Source: Clostridium formicaceticum | GTDB taxonomy: Bacteria > Bacillota > Clostridia > Peptostreptococcales > Natronincolaceae | Assembly (NCBI RefSeq): GCF_001854185.1 | Contig: NZ_CP017603.1 | Coordinates: forward strand, 4,030,001-4,094,000 | DNA length: 64,000 nt | Direction of reading: 5' to 3' | Shown here: piece after piece, positions 43,619 through 51,743 of the stretch | Numbering within the stretch: the first letter of the stretch is position 1 | Layout of the letters: every line of letters begins with the position of its first letter | The notes under the pieces: model-generated | The model's database searches: none | What the model saw: the letters and a program-made list of their open reading frames with translations, nothing else | What the model was told of the DNA's origin: nothing | Program-made: the position numbers and the translations under genes

Positions 43619-43722
43619 GTGTATCAACTGTTTTTTTATCTTTTTTAAACTTTTTCCCATTAAATTTTATACTCTATAATCTATGTTATAATATACCTCT
43701 ACTAAGACTTTTTCTATGTTGT

Positions 43723-43756
43723 AAAAAAAAAGAACCCGTAACAATACGGATTCTTT
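43723..43756 (-). terminator. Terminator of the small-protein cluster
   Basis: GAATCCGTA/TACGGGTTC-type arms with a long T run on the minus strand. The diverged counterpart is at about 49545-49580. Confidence 0.75.
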
Positions 43757-43811
43757 TCATTTCCATGATTCCTTTGCCAGTACTAGCAAAGGAATCATCT
43801 ATATTATGTTC

Positions 43812-43952
43812 TTATTTCAAAAGATATACAGCAATTAATCCTAATACCAATATAGTTCCTATTAGTAAAATAAGTCCTGATGATTTATTGGTATCTTCTT
43901 GATGATGATCCTCCTGGCGTCTATTATTGTGACCGCCTCCACAGCATCCCAT
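43812..43952 (-). CDS. Small MGCCGGG membrane protein, copy 1
   Basis: A 46-residue protein: Cys pair at the N-terminus (MGCCGGGHNNRRQEDHHQED), a His/acidic linker and one TM helix (LILLIGTILVLGLIAVYLL). Strong ribosome site AAAGGAGGAG. It is last in the Spo0E-MTase-LDCC-DUF2933 cluster, before a terminator. Its copy at 49599 has an ATA in place of the start codon. Possible metal binding; no known function. Confidence 0.75.
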   Translation of the reverse strand: MGCCGGGHNNRRQEDHHQEDTNKSSGLILLIGTILVLGLIAVYLLK

Positions 43953-43970
43953 AGTATACTCCTCCTTTGC

Positions 43971-44672
43971 TTAATTATTATATGCCTTTGATATTATTTG
44001 TTTTGGTTTGTTTTTCTTGAATAGATACCCTAGAATTCCAGTTATTTTGATACCTGCAATAAATATAGCTATTATCTTGATAGAGGTATCATAGAAAAAG
44101 CCTTCTGGAACCATCTGAATTAATACTTCCTTCTGTGGATCTAAAACCCATAAATCATTATTAAAGAATATTAAATGAAAATAAGTGAAATACTTGTTAA
44201 AATCTATATATAGCAGTAGCAGGAAAATCCCCAGTAACGTGAGATTCACTACTGCTGTATAGAACAAGGCCTTAGCTAAGTTGGTTTTCCAATGGCCATC
44301 CTTTATAATCATCCCCAAAAGCAATATCACTAAAACTCCTAATCCAGCATTTCTTATAAGCCTTCCTTTTACGAATAAATCCTTAACGTCGATCATATGA
44401 AGCTTTTCTCTTTCTCCAAAAACCTCTCTTTCCTCTCCATGTATGACTGCAGTAGTATCTAAGGTATCTTTTTCATTTTTTAAATAAGATAACAAATCTT
44501 CTACAACATGCCCTAGATTATTTGTATCCATACCTGTAGCTGTTGTTATATCATATTTCTCAAAGGAATTTTTGTAATGATTCCTGTTGAAGGCCATAAA
44601 TTCGATACTGGATAGTAATAAAATAATAGAAAATAATATACCAAAAATGCTATAAATATATTTATGCTTCAT
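43971..44672 (-). CDS. TIGR01906/DUF1461-family membrane protein
   Basis: A 233-residue protein with about four TM helices (residues 7-28, 108-124, 135-160, 195-220) and the family blocks FNRNHY, LLSYL, HLIFFNNDLWVLDP and LIQMVPEGFF. Function is unknown. It sits between the NTHSVDL-motif protein and the MGCC small protein, a gene absent from the second copy of this block. Confidence 0.82.
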   Translation of the reverse strand: MKHKYIYSIFGILFSIILLLSSIEFMAFNRNHYKNSFEKYDITTATGMDTNNLGHVVEDLLSYLKNEKDTLDTTAVIHGEEREVFGEREKLHMIDVKDLFVKGRLIRNAGLGVLVILLLGMIIKDGHWKTNLAKALFYTAVVNLTLLGIFLLLLYIDFNKYFTYFHLIFFNNDLWVLDPQKEVLIQMVPEGFFYDTSIKIIAIFIAGIKITGILGYLFKKNKPKQIISKAYNN

Positions 44673-44804
44673 TAGCCTTTATCTCTCCTTTACAACATAT
44701 TTTCCCACATCCTAACAAATAACCCCTATACCATACTATTGCTATTGATGAAACTTACGTTTTAATTTATATCCATTTTTATATAGTACATAATTTCCTA
44801 TGTC

Positions 44805-45359
44805 TTACAAGAATAAATCCTTCTCCCATTTAAATCTTCTGGAAGCTATCCCATCTATATCTCTTATTTCCAGTTCCACGTATTCATAGTCAACATAGCT
44901 GATTTTTTTATCTTCATATTCGCTTGGTATCTTTAACTCTCCTAAAACGTGATGTCCTTCTCCTTCTACCAATCTCCATTCAATATTTTCAGAAATTGTT
45001 AGTTGGTTTTCAAGGAAAAGAACTGCCCTCTGGCTTAAATCATAGGCATCTAAATCAACAGAATGTGTATTTAAAGCTACACCAAACCTAAAATAATTCT
45101 CATCATCCTCTATAGGATTTAAAAAAGTAATTCCTACAGCCACATTCCCTTCACTATTGACTATGAAGAGATCTTCATTAAAATCCTCTAGTTCATCCTC
45201 TTCGTATTCATCTATGTCGCCTATTTCAATAAAGTCTTCCTGTGAAACTTCATTTTCAGGTGATTTCTCTGGTTGATTTATAAAGCTATTTGCCAATACT
45301 ATACCTATAAATAGTATTGCAAGAACTCCAGCAGTAATCATACTTCTATTAATTTTCAT
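44805..45359 (-). CDS. Exported protein with NTHSVDL and HHxxG motifs, copy 2
   Basis: A 184-residue protein with an N-terminal anchor (residues 8-24) and an acidic linker. The domain is paralogous to 27416-27979 (FLNPIEDDENY, NTHSVDL, GHHVLGELKIPSEY, ELEIRDIDGIASRRF). This copy keeps an intact C-terminus (RRFKWEKDLFL). No cysteines; conserved His residues. Both copies sit in copper-type gene contexts, which suggests a metal-related extracytoplasmic role, unproven. Confidence 0.7.
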   Translation of the reverse strand: MKINRSMITAGVLAILFIGIVLANSFINQPEKSPENEVSQEDFIEIGDIDEYEEDELEDFNEDLFIVNSEGNVAVGITFLNPIEDDENYFRFGVALNTHSVDLDAYDLSQRAVLFLENQLTISENIEWRLVEGEGHHVLGELKIPSEYEDKKISYVDYEYVELEIRDIDGIASRRFKWEKDLFL

Positions 45360-45523
45360 TCTGTTTCACTCCTTGTTATATCATAAATACTATCCTGCTT
45401 TGATGATTTCAACTTTGATGCCATCTGCAGGGGTTTATACGATATTATAGTTATCTACTTCTAATGGCCAACGATTAAAGTTAAAGAGAGCTTCTAAGCC
45501 CTCTTTTTAACTCACTGATTAAA

Positions 45524-45760
45524 TTACCGTTTTTGCTCTTCTACACTATCGTCTCCGTGACAGCTACCTTTTTTCCCCTTCATCATAAATACCATCATAC
45601 CTATATGCATTATTGGACAGATTAAAAAAATAGCATAAGGAGCCAGTCTTCCTAAAGGTCCTAGTTCCATTCCTAGCCTTGGTAATAATAAAATCGCTAC
45701 TAATGGAATTAAACAACATAATAGCATTAATATCCCGTGATTTTTTCCTTTATGATTCAT
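45524..45760 (-). CDS. DUF2933-like small membrane protein, copy 1
   Basis: A 78-residue protein with two TM helices (ILMLLCCLIPLVAILLL, APYAIFLICPIMHIGMMVFM) and a short His/Cys-containing tail (GSCHGDD). Membrane Cys, Met and His residues suggest metal handling. RBS GGAGGAAG precedes ATG 45760. It is clearly homologous to 49758-49997. Confidence 0.8.
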   Translation of the reverse strand: MNHKGKNHGILMLLCCLIPLVAILLLPRLGMELGPLGRLAPYAIFLICPIMHIGMMVFMMKGKKGSCHGDDSVEEQKR

Positions 45761-45780
45761 TTTTCTTCCTCCATTTAGAA

Positions 45781-45915
45781 TTATTTTTTATTACTATTAT
45801 TTGACTTTTTGCTTCCTTTTTTATTTAAATCACAACAATCCATCTTTTGTTCTCCAAAATTTCTTTTATTGGCTTCTTCTATTGATTTTAATAATTTTTG
45901 AAACCACTTTTTCAA
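45781..45915 (-). CDS. LDCC-motif small protein, copy 1
   Basis: A 44-residue protein starting with TTG after AGGAGGG: KKWFQKLLKSIEEANKRNFG, then MDCCDLN and a Lys/Asn tail. It matches the small 'LDCC motif' putative metal-binding proteins of clostridia. It is too short for most gene callers. The second copy at 50018 conserves nearly every residue before the tail, which supports real coding. Confidence 0.75.
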   Translation of the reverse strand: MKKWFQKLLKSIEEANKRNFGEQKMDCCDLNKKGSKKSNNSNKK

Positions 45916-45969
45916 TTTAACCCTCCTTTTCCTCCTCGCTTATATAATCACGCAATATTTGTGCCAATT

Positions 45970-46584
45970 TCAATTGGTTATCTCGATTTTTTTTACAATA
46001 TCCCTCCATAGATTGGTCACCTTTATCTGATCAAAGCCTGATTTTTCAATATTTCCCTCTGTTCTTCTGTTAATATTTGCTCCGTAAAAATTAACCACCA
46101 AAGGATTCATTATATCCATTAAAAACCCCAATACTTTTTCTTCGCTTCTAACATGCTCTATTAGAAGAACCTTTCCTGTTGGTTTTAGCACTCTCCTAAT
46201 TTCTCTAAAACCCTTTACAGGGTCCGGTACAGAACAGAATACACAGGTGGCTACTACGTAGTCAAAGGTGTTACTAGCAAACGACATATCTTGTGCATCC
46301 ATTTCTCTTAAGGCTACATTTTTTCCAAGAGTTTCTGCTCTTTTTCTAGCTCTTAACAGCATTTTAGAACTAAAATCAATAGCAGTTACTTCTATAGCAT
46401 CATGATAATACGCAATATTTTTACCTGTTCCTACACCAATTTCCAGTACCTTACCCTTCATTTCTTGAAATAGAGGCTTCCTCCATTTTCCTAAAGCCAT
46501 CTTTTCCATGGGCTTTTCTAAATAATCATAAAAACAAGCTACTCTATCATATCTTTTCCGAATTTTTTCTGTGTTAATATCCAT
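45970..46584 (-). CDS. Class I SAM-dependent methyltransferase (UbiE-like)
   Basis: A 204-residue methyltransferase: motif I VLEIGVGTGKNIAYY, VTAIDFSSKML, post-I AQDMSFASNTFDYVVATCVFCSVPDP, motif VLLIEHVRS. It resembles UbiE/arsenite-methyltransferase-type enzymes; the substrate is unknown. ATG 46584 follows GGAAAGGTGA. It lies between Spo0E and LDCC genes in this copy, while the second copy has those two genes only 20 nt apart, so it was inserted here or lost there. Confidence 0.85.
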   Translation of the reverse strand: MDINTEKIRKRYDRVACFYDYLEKPMEKMALGKWRKPLFQEMKGKVLEIGVGTGKNIAYYHDAIEVTAIDFSSKMLLRARKRAETLGKNVALREMDAQDMSFASNTFDYVVATCVFCSVPDPVKGFREIRRVLKPTGKVLLIEHVRSEEKVLGFLMDIMNPLVVNFYGANINRRTEGNIEKSGFDQIKVTNLWRDIVKKIEITN

Positions 46585-46598
46585 TGAATCACCTTTCC

Positions 46599-46772
46599 TC
46601 AATAGCTGCAGTATTCTCTTAAATAGATATTTATTATTCTGTCCAGCTGTTGACTTAATTCCAGGTTGTTTTTACTTAAAATATCTTCTTTTTCTAAATT
46701 GTTTTCCAATGCTTTCTTCAGTCTATTGATTTCTTCTATAATATTTTGCTCATTTCTTAATGTATTTATCAT
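46599..46772 (-). CDS. Spo0E-family aspartyl-phosphate phosphatase, copy 1
   Basis: A 57-residue protein with the Spo0E pattern: helix one EEINRLKKALENNL, then LSQQLDRIINIYL (SQxLD motif). Members dephosphorylate Spo0A~P to delay sporulation. GGTGGGATAG precedes the ATG. The C-terminal YCSY is unusual. The stop is 14 nt before the methyltransferase start. Confidence 0.75.
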   Translation of the reverse strand: MINTLRNEQNIIEEINRLKKALENNLEKEDILSKNNLELSQQLDRIINIYLREYCSY

Positions 46773-46949
46773 ATCTATCCCACCTTATCTTCTTTCTAAA
46801 CAACTTATTGCAAGTATTATGCCAATGTTTTCCTTGCTATTTTCAGCGTCTACTGAGATTTAATCATGGTCTATATATCCTTATTAGCTTAAGATATCCT
46901 ACACAAACTGTCGCAAATGCTACACTTTATGCTCCTACTAATATTATAA

Positions 46950-47055
46950 ACATACGCTCCTAAATTTTAATATACTAAGGACTACATTTACAGCCCACGG
47001 TTTTGGGCGAAACCGTAGACCGTGTATATTAAAATTTAGCTTTAAAAGCGTATGT
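46950..47055 (-). other. Palindromic structured element, copy B
   Basis: Read on the minus strand: outer arm ACATACGCT pairs with AGCGTATGT, a 14-bp inner arm TAAATTTTAATATA pairs with its complement, an apical hairpin ACGGTTT/AAACCGT, and GCCC (loop) can pair with GGGC after the hairpin. The core matches copy A; the outer arms and the pseudoknot helix are different sequences with the same pairing. The duplicate block at 50500-50550 has GCGTATGT but no element, a possible empty site. Confidence 0.65.
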
Positions 47056-47165
47056 CTATATAGCGAAGTAATACATATTAATTTTATAAGAATAGATGTT
47101 TTGAAGAAGGAAGTAATTTCATGACAAAGCTAATAATAAAATATTTTTGCAAAATTAAACATAGA

Positions 47166-47200
47166 AAAACCCCTGCAACTAGCTTTACAGGGGCTATTTT
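47166..47200 (-). terminator. Terminator of the FMN-binding lipoprotein gene
   Basis: GCCCCTG and CAGGGG arms with a TTTTTCT tail on the minus strand. Confidence 0.75.
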
Positions 47201-47218
47201 CATTATGTTTTGATTAGA

Positions 47219-48289
47219 TTAGAATCTTCCAATAATAACATCAGATTCATCAAGAATGCCAGCATTCACCAATGCACGCTGATATGATGTTGCTTCTCGA
47301 GAAATTCGAACTGTTGCACCTGAAATACCGTCAAATGAATTTTGCACTGTTTTTGTTGCACCAGATTCAACATCAACACCAAAGACATTTTGCTCATTTA
47401 TTGCACCAGCATATCGAGAATTAGACCAATCTACTAAGGATGTAAGCTGTGTTGCATCTTGACCTATAAGTGATGCTTTGATAGCATCGTAATTTCCTTT
47501 CCATCCACCTAAGCCAAAGTAGCCATACTCAACAGCCATTTGTTGTGGTTGATCTCCATTAAATTCAACACCTAATGCAGCTAGAAAATCTTTTACAGAA
47601 GAATCATTTGAAATTCCCTCTAATACACCTACATCGTTTATTACGTGAGACCAAGGACTAATATCAAAAATAGTTTTATCAGCAAGAGAATTCCACTCAG
47701 ATGGTTTTAATAAACCACCACCAGAAGTTCTAATTGTCGGAACAAGCATACCACTTCCTATTGTTATTTCTCCAACAGATGTATTGAAATCAAAGTCTTT
47801 ATCAAATTTCATTTCATACTGATATCTTGTAACAGGATCTACTATAGCAACTGCTGCAACGCCTGTAGAGTCCACCGCAGTTGCATAAAAAGACATCATA
47901 TCTGCAGTATGAACTGTAAACATAGAATCTCCTGCCTTATAGTCTTCCCCTGGTACCGCTGGTATAGGAGCCACAGAGAAGTCTACATCAACATAGGCAT
48001 TCCCACTTTGACGACTGATCCAATACCCATCCTTCAATACGAAAAAGCCCATCTTAGCATCTGTTATAATTCCATTTTCATCTAACTCCAGTATTGTTTC
48101 AATATATTCATTAGAATCTTCAAATTTGGTACCGTTTGCCTCTCCTTTCCATGAGTAACCAACATAGCGCCCTGCCAGTAAAGCTGTATCTGTTTTAGGA
48201 GCTTCTGTATTATTGGCTTCATTGGCTGAACATGCAACAGCTGTAAACACTAACACTAAAGCTAACATTAACATTGAAAGTTTTTTCAT
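47219..48289 (-). CDS. Lipoprotein with FMN-binding-type motif
   Basis: A 356-residue exported lipoprotein (signal peptide with VFTAVACSAN, Cys20). The C-terminal region has DGISGATVRIS, matching the D-x-x-S-G-A-T flavinylation motif in which ApbE links FMN to the Thr. Two regions with GRYVGYSWKGE and YEMKFDKD look like repeated FMN-binding-type folds. It would act as an extracytoplasmic electron carrier. It is 260 nt downstream of a LuxR-type regulator in the same direction. Confidence 0.7.
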   Translation of the reverse strand: MKKLSMLMLALVLVFTAVACSANEANNTEAPKTDTALLAGRYVGYSWKGEANGTKFEDSNEYIETILELDENGIITDAKMGFFVLKDGYWISRQSGNAYVDVDFSVAPIPAVPGEDYKAGDSMFTVHTADMMSFYATAVDSTGVAAVAIVDPVTRYQYEMKFDKDFDFNTSVGEITIGSGMLVPTIRTSGGGLLKPSEWNSLADKTIFDISPWSHVINDVGVLEGISNDSSVKDFLAALGVEFNGDQPQQMAVEYGYFGLGGWKGNYDAIKASLIGQDATQLTSLVDWSNSRYAGAINEQNVFGVDVESGATKTVQNSFDGISGATVRISREATSYQRALVNAGILDESDVIIGRF

Positions 48290-48549
48290 AGTTTTTTTCC
48301 CCCTTAATTTAAGTAAGTTTTGTTAATAATTATTGCTTACTGAGCTATGACACTCATTATATGACAAATTTTCTACAAATTCAATAAAGCTTAACAATTA
48401 AAGGACAAATGACCCTATATAAAAGGATATTTGACAGTTATTATGCTTACTAAATTTCTAAATTACCATTTTCTTTTGGTAAAACATGGATTTCAGAAAA
48501 CGCTAATTGTAACATCTGAAATTTCTTCAATAGGGTTCTGTAAAGTTTC

Positions 48550-49188
48550 TTACTTTAGGAACTTTTGTCTCGACCAATAGATGGCGGCTTCAGTTCGATT
48601 TGTTACATTAATTTTCTTCATAATTTTGCTGACATTATTTCTCACTGTTTTTTCTGCAATATATAAGGCCTCACCAATTTCTTTATTTGTTTTACCTTGA
48701 CTAATATAGTCCAGTATTTTTCTTTCTTGAAGGATTAAATCTTCACTTGTATTGCTACTATGTTTGGCAACATCTAATGCTCTTGACACAATTGTCGACT
48801 CTAATATTGAATTTCCTAAAGCTACATCTTGAATTGCTTTTATAATTGTTTTACTATCTATATTCTTTAATAAGTAACCATCAGCACCTGCTCTAGTAGT
48901 TTCAATCATAATGGAATCATCCGCAAATGCTGTTAAAATAATTACTTTCACCTTAGATTTAATTTTTTTTATTTCACGACAAGCAACCGATCCATCACCA
49001 TCTGGCATATTTATATCTAATAAAACAATATCTGGTTTTAATTTTTGAACTTGACGATAAGCCTCCATTAGGCTTTCTGCTTCACCACATACCGTCAGGC
49101 CAGGTGTTTGGTCAATTAATGATTTCATTCCCAATCTAACAATCGCATGATCATCCACCAGTAGCAATTTAACTTCTCTTTCCTTCAT
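48550..49188 (-). CDS. NarL/LuxR-family response regulator, no adjacent kinase
   Basis: About 212 residues: receiver (LLVDDHAIVRLGM, IVLLDINMPDGDG, ILTAFADD, LLKNI) and LuxR-type HTH (ERKILDYISQGKTNKEIGEALYIAEKTVRNNVSKIMKKI). ATG 49188 (KEREVK) is likely; upstream ATGs at 49200 and 49230 lack well-spaced ribosome sites. No histidine kinase is next to it. The next gene downstream is the FMN-type lipoprotein, a possible target. Confidence 0.88.
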   Translation of the reverse strand: MKEREVKLLLVDDHAIVRLGMKSLIDQTPGLTVCGEAESLMEAYRQVQKLKPDIVLLDINMPDGDGSVACREIKKIKSKVKVIILTAFADDSIMIETTRAGADGYLLKNIDSKTIIKAIQDVALGNSILESTIVSRALDVAKHSSNTSEDLILQERKILDYISQGKTNKEIGEALYIAEKTVRNNVSKIMKKINVTNRTEAAIYWSRQKFLK

Positions 49189-49598
49189 ATCTATAATCAT
49201 TCCTTTCTGGGTGGCATGTCTGGGTAGCATGGGACAGTTCTGGGTTCCGGATTACATATTTATCATGTCTTTTCTATGATCCGTCTACCTATCTCCGTTA
49301 TTCTTACCAGTTATCTTATTGATATATTCTTTTGTTCGAGATTTCTAATTATTTCATCCCACACTTTTCTATCTATCTGTTGGATCTTTTTCTATGCGTT
49401 TGCAATTTTAAAAGTTTTATAAGAGACCTCAAGCCAATGTACTGTATTCCTGTCAAATATAATATATCCTATCAGGGTACATGTGTAACAATTTTTAATA
49501 AACTTTTTTCCATTTTTTATTTTCAAACCTTATTTTCTAAAAGCTAGAAAAAAAGAATCCGTGATAATATGGATTCTCTTCATTTCCAGATTATTTTC

Positions 49599-49739
49599 TT
49601 ATCTTAAGAAATATACGGCAACTAATCCTAATACCAATATACTTCCTATTAATATAATAAGCCCTGATGGTTTATTTGCATCTTCTTGATGATATTCCTC
49701 CTGATGTCTATGATGATTACCTCCTCCACAGCATCCTAT
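49599..49739 (-). CDS. Small CCGGG membrane protein, copy 2, with ATA in place of ATG
   Basis: Forty-seven codons collinear with 43812-43952 (GCCGGGNHHRHQEEYHQED, then LIILIGSILVLGLVAVYFL). The frame is intact to TAA 49599, and GGAGGAATACACT is kept upstream, but the start codon is ATA. It is either a non-canonical AUA start or a gene newly silenced by a single base change. Confidence 0.55.
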   Translation of the reverse strand: MGCCGGGNHHRHQEEYHQEDANKPSGLIILIGSILVLGLVAVYFLR

Positions 49740-49757
49740 AGTGTATTCCTCCTTTCC

Positions 49758-49997
49758 TTAACTATTATTCGCCTTATTATTTCCTCCATGACAATCATTC
49801 TTATTCTCTTTAAACATAAATAACATCATACCTATATGCATTAAAGGGCAAACTAAAAATACAGCATAAGGAGCCAATCTTCCTAATGGTCCTAGTTCAA
49901 TGCCTAATCGAGGCAGTAATAAGATAGCTACTAATGGGATTAAGCAACATAACAACATGAATATCCCATGATTTTTTCCCTTATGATTATGATTCAT
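49758..49997 (-). CDS. DUF2933-like small membrane protein, copy 2
   Basis: A 79-residue two-TM protein nearly identical to 45524-45760 (MLLCCLIPLVAILLLPRLG), with tail ENKNDCHGGNN and an extra His near the N-terminus (NHNHKGKNHG). ATG 49997 is preceded by a weak GGAAG. Frame intact, so probably functional. Confidence 0.78.
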   Translation of the reverse strand: MNHNHKGKNHGIFMLLCCLIPLVAILLLPRLGIELGPLGRLAPYAVFLVCPLMHIGMMLFMFKENKNDCHGGNNKANNS

Positions 49998-50017
49998 TCT
50001 ATTTCTTCCATTCAAAA

Positions 50018-50149
50018 TTATTTTTTATTATTATCTGGCGTTTTTCTCTCTCGTTTATTTAAATCACAACAATCCATCTTTTGTTCTCCAAAATTTTTTT
50101 TATTGGCTTCTTCGATGGATTTCAACAATTTCTGAAACCACTTTTTCAA
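50018..50149 (-). CDS. LDCC-motif small protein, copy 2
   Basis: A 43-residue copy of 45781-45915 (KKWFQKLLKSIEEANKKNFG, MDCCDLN) with a different basic tail. TTG start after GGAGGTG. Only the C-terminus has drifted, which indicates selection on the first 32 residues. Confidence 0.72.
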   Translation of the reverse strand: MKKWFQKLLKSIEEANKKNFGEQKMDCCDLNKRERKTPDNNKK

Positions 50150-50168
50150 TTTAAACACCTCCTTTTCC

Positions 50169-50342
50169 TCAATAGTTGCAGTATTCTTTTAAATAGATAT
50201 TGATTATGCTGTCCAGTTGTTGGCTTAATTCTAGATTGCTTTTACTTAAAATATCTTCTTTTTCTAAATTACTTTCTAATTCTTTCTTCATCCTATTGAT
50301 TTTTTTCATATTATTTTGCTCATTTATTAATACATTTATCAT
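50169..50342 (-). CDS. Spo0E-family aspartyl-phosphate phosphatase, copy 2
   Basis: A 57-residue copy of 46599-46772 with the SQQLD motif (LELSQQLDSIINIYLKEY). Same ribosome site (GGTGGGATAG). It lies 20 nt before the LDCC gene, without the intervening methyltransferase. Probably functional. Confidence 0.75.
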   Translation of the reverse strand: MINVLINEQNNMKKINRMKKELESNLEKEDILSKSNLELSQQLDSIINIYLKEYCNY

Positions 50343-50655
50343 TTCTATCCCACCTTCTCTCTTTTAAGTAATTTAATGCAAGTATTATGCCAATGTTTCT
50401 CTTGCTATATTTTAGTATCTACTGAGGATAAATCATGTTCCATATATCTGTAGTCGTTTAAGATATGCTACATAAACTGTTTCAAATGCTACACTTTACC
50501 CTCTCATGAATATATCTCCTATTAATAACGTATGCGTATGTAATCATGATAACAAATACATTTGTATTACCATTTATAGTGAATACTATCCTGTGTCCCC
50601 TAATGATACTTCCTCCAACAAGTCTGAGAATAAAAGAGTAGATATAATAATACTA

Positions 50656-50684
50656 AAAAATAGCCAGGAAACCTGACTATTTTT
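50656..50684 (-). terminator. Terminator copy after the uracil-DNA glycosylase gene
   Basis: AAAAATAG-C-CAGG and CCTG-A-CTATTTTT arms; nearly the same sequence as the leuD terminator at 51714-51743. Confidence 0.7.
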
Positions 50685-50685
50685 C

Positions 50686-50811
50686 TTAATATTTACGAGT
50701 ATAGTATTGTTTAATATCCTTATGATAAATCATTTTTAGTACAAAAGCTGGCAACTTATCTGCCTTTCGATATAAGAATTCTCATTAATTTCAATAATAA
50801 TTCTTTTTTGT
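50686..50811 (-). pseudogene. Relic of the leuD 3' end
   Basis: On the minus strand it reads FVLKMIYHKDIKQYYTRKY and stop, against the LeuD C-terminus FVLEMISYGGIKQYYIHKH. Further upstream it degrades into frameshifted sequence resembling the LeuD region around residues 115-140. It abuts the end of the glycosylase gene. Confidence 0.8.
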
Positions 50812-51453
50812 TTATTCCAATCTATCTCTGATTTCTACTATTCCCTTAACAAATTCTTTCTTTCCTCCCTGAGCAGGATGTCTAACCCTATAATTAGTAA
50901 TATTTAATTTATTAAGACTTTCCTCAGCTTTTCTGCCGACTGCAACAACATTTTTAATATTAAAGATCTCAATCATTTTCAAAAGAGGTTTCTCACCTAA
51001 TATAAGTTCCTGCCTTGAAGGTGTTCTATTACTTCTTTCAACCCCTTCTTTATAGGGATGAAACGGAAATGCATTCCAAGCTAGCACCAGTAAATTATTC
51101 TTTAAAAGCGTTTCCCATATGATTGTGGCAGTTGCTTCCTTAACTAATCTATCCCCCGCTGAAGCTAATCTGTACCCTGCTGCTTTCCCAAAAAGATCTA
51201 ACCCTTCTATATTATTCATAAGAAGATGTTCACTGGTAAAAGGTACGCCAGTAGAGCGACAGCCTCTATACCCAGGAGCTTCCCCAACAAAAATCGTCCA
51301 GGGCTTGAGCTTATACATCTGATTTAAATAAATTAAGAGATTATTCCTTCTTATTATGTTTTCTTCTACCGCATAAGCATACTGATTACATACATTTGGT
51401 GTAACCTCTGTTACTGCTAAATCTTCTACAAAATCCTCTAATTTCTTTATCAT
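50812..51453 (-). CDS. Uracil-DNA glycosylase family protein
   Basis: A 213-residue protein with the motif IFVGEAPGYRGCRSTGVPFTSE and the C-terminal RVRHPAQGGKKEF (His motif), and NAFPFHPYK in between. It belongs to the UDG superfamily that removes uracil from DNA; the GEAPGxxGCxxTGVPF form is a divergent family often annotated only as 'uracil-DNA glycosylase family'. No iron-sulfur cysteine set is visible. Stands alone. Confidence 0.82.
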   Translation of the reverse strand: MIKKLEDFVEDLAVTEVTPNVCNQYAYAVEENIIRRNNLLIYLNQMYKLKPWTIFVGEAPGYRGCRSTGVPFTSEHLLMNNIEGLDLFGKAAGYRLASAGDRLVKEATATIIWETLLKNNLLVLAWNAFPFHPYKEGVERSNRTPSRQELILGEKPLLKMIEIFNIKNVVAVGRKAEESLNKLNITNYRVRHPAQGGKKEFVKGIVEIRDRLE

Positions 51454-51608
51454 TGAATCGATCCTTTATAAAATTTGTTTATACTAATCAACCATAGTAT
51501 ATACTTCATTTCCGTCTCATTCAATGGAGTATATTGGATATTCCTACAGCTGTGTGCTATCCTTTATTTTTCATAACAAAATCCATTTTAACCTAATGCG
51601 ACAAGAAG

Positions 51609-51638
51609 CCCCACCTCTAAGCGTAAGTATAGGTGGGG
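51609..51638. repeat. IS200/IS605-like end hairpin
   Basis: AAG-CCCCACCT...AGGTGGGG with a 14-nt loop, preceded by GCGACAAG; typical of right-end hairpins of tnpB-bearing elements. No transposase remains. The rest of 51454-51735 holds only the leuD terminator (51714-51743). Confidence 0.5.
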
Positions 51639-51713
51639 GGAGTATACCACAATAGCCTACAATAATACTTTCCTCAATAAATCTAAATATGAAAGGATAG
51701 ATACACTGGTACT

Positions 51714-51743
51714 GAAAAATAGTCAGAAAGCCTGACTATTTTT
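51714..51743 (-). terminator. Terminator overlapping the leuD stop
   Basis: GAAAAATAGTCAG and CTGACTATTTTT arms with a 5-nt loop. Confidence 0.75.

Larger units (their letters stand above)
49464..50510. repeat. Diverged second copy of the 43.6-47.0 kb block
   Basis: The order small MGCC protein, DUF2933, LDCC, Spo0E, plus terminator, decayed CsoR-like site and about 150 nt upstream of Spo0E, matches 43602-43970 and 45524-46940. The copy lacks the DUF1461, NTHSVDL and methyltransferase genes. Confidence 0.88.

Noticed and set aside
46950-47055. Integron attC site
   Set aside because: The conserved core lacks the GTTRRRY-type boxes and no integrase is present.
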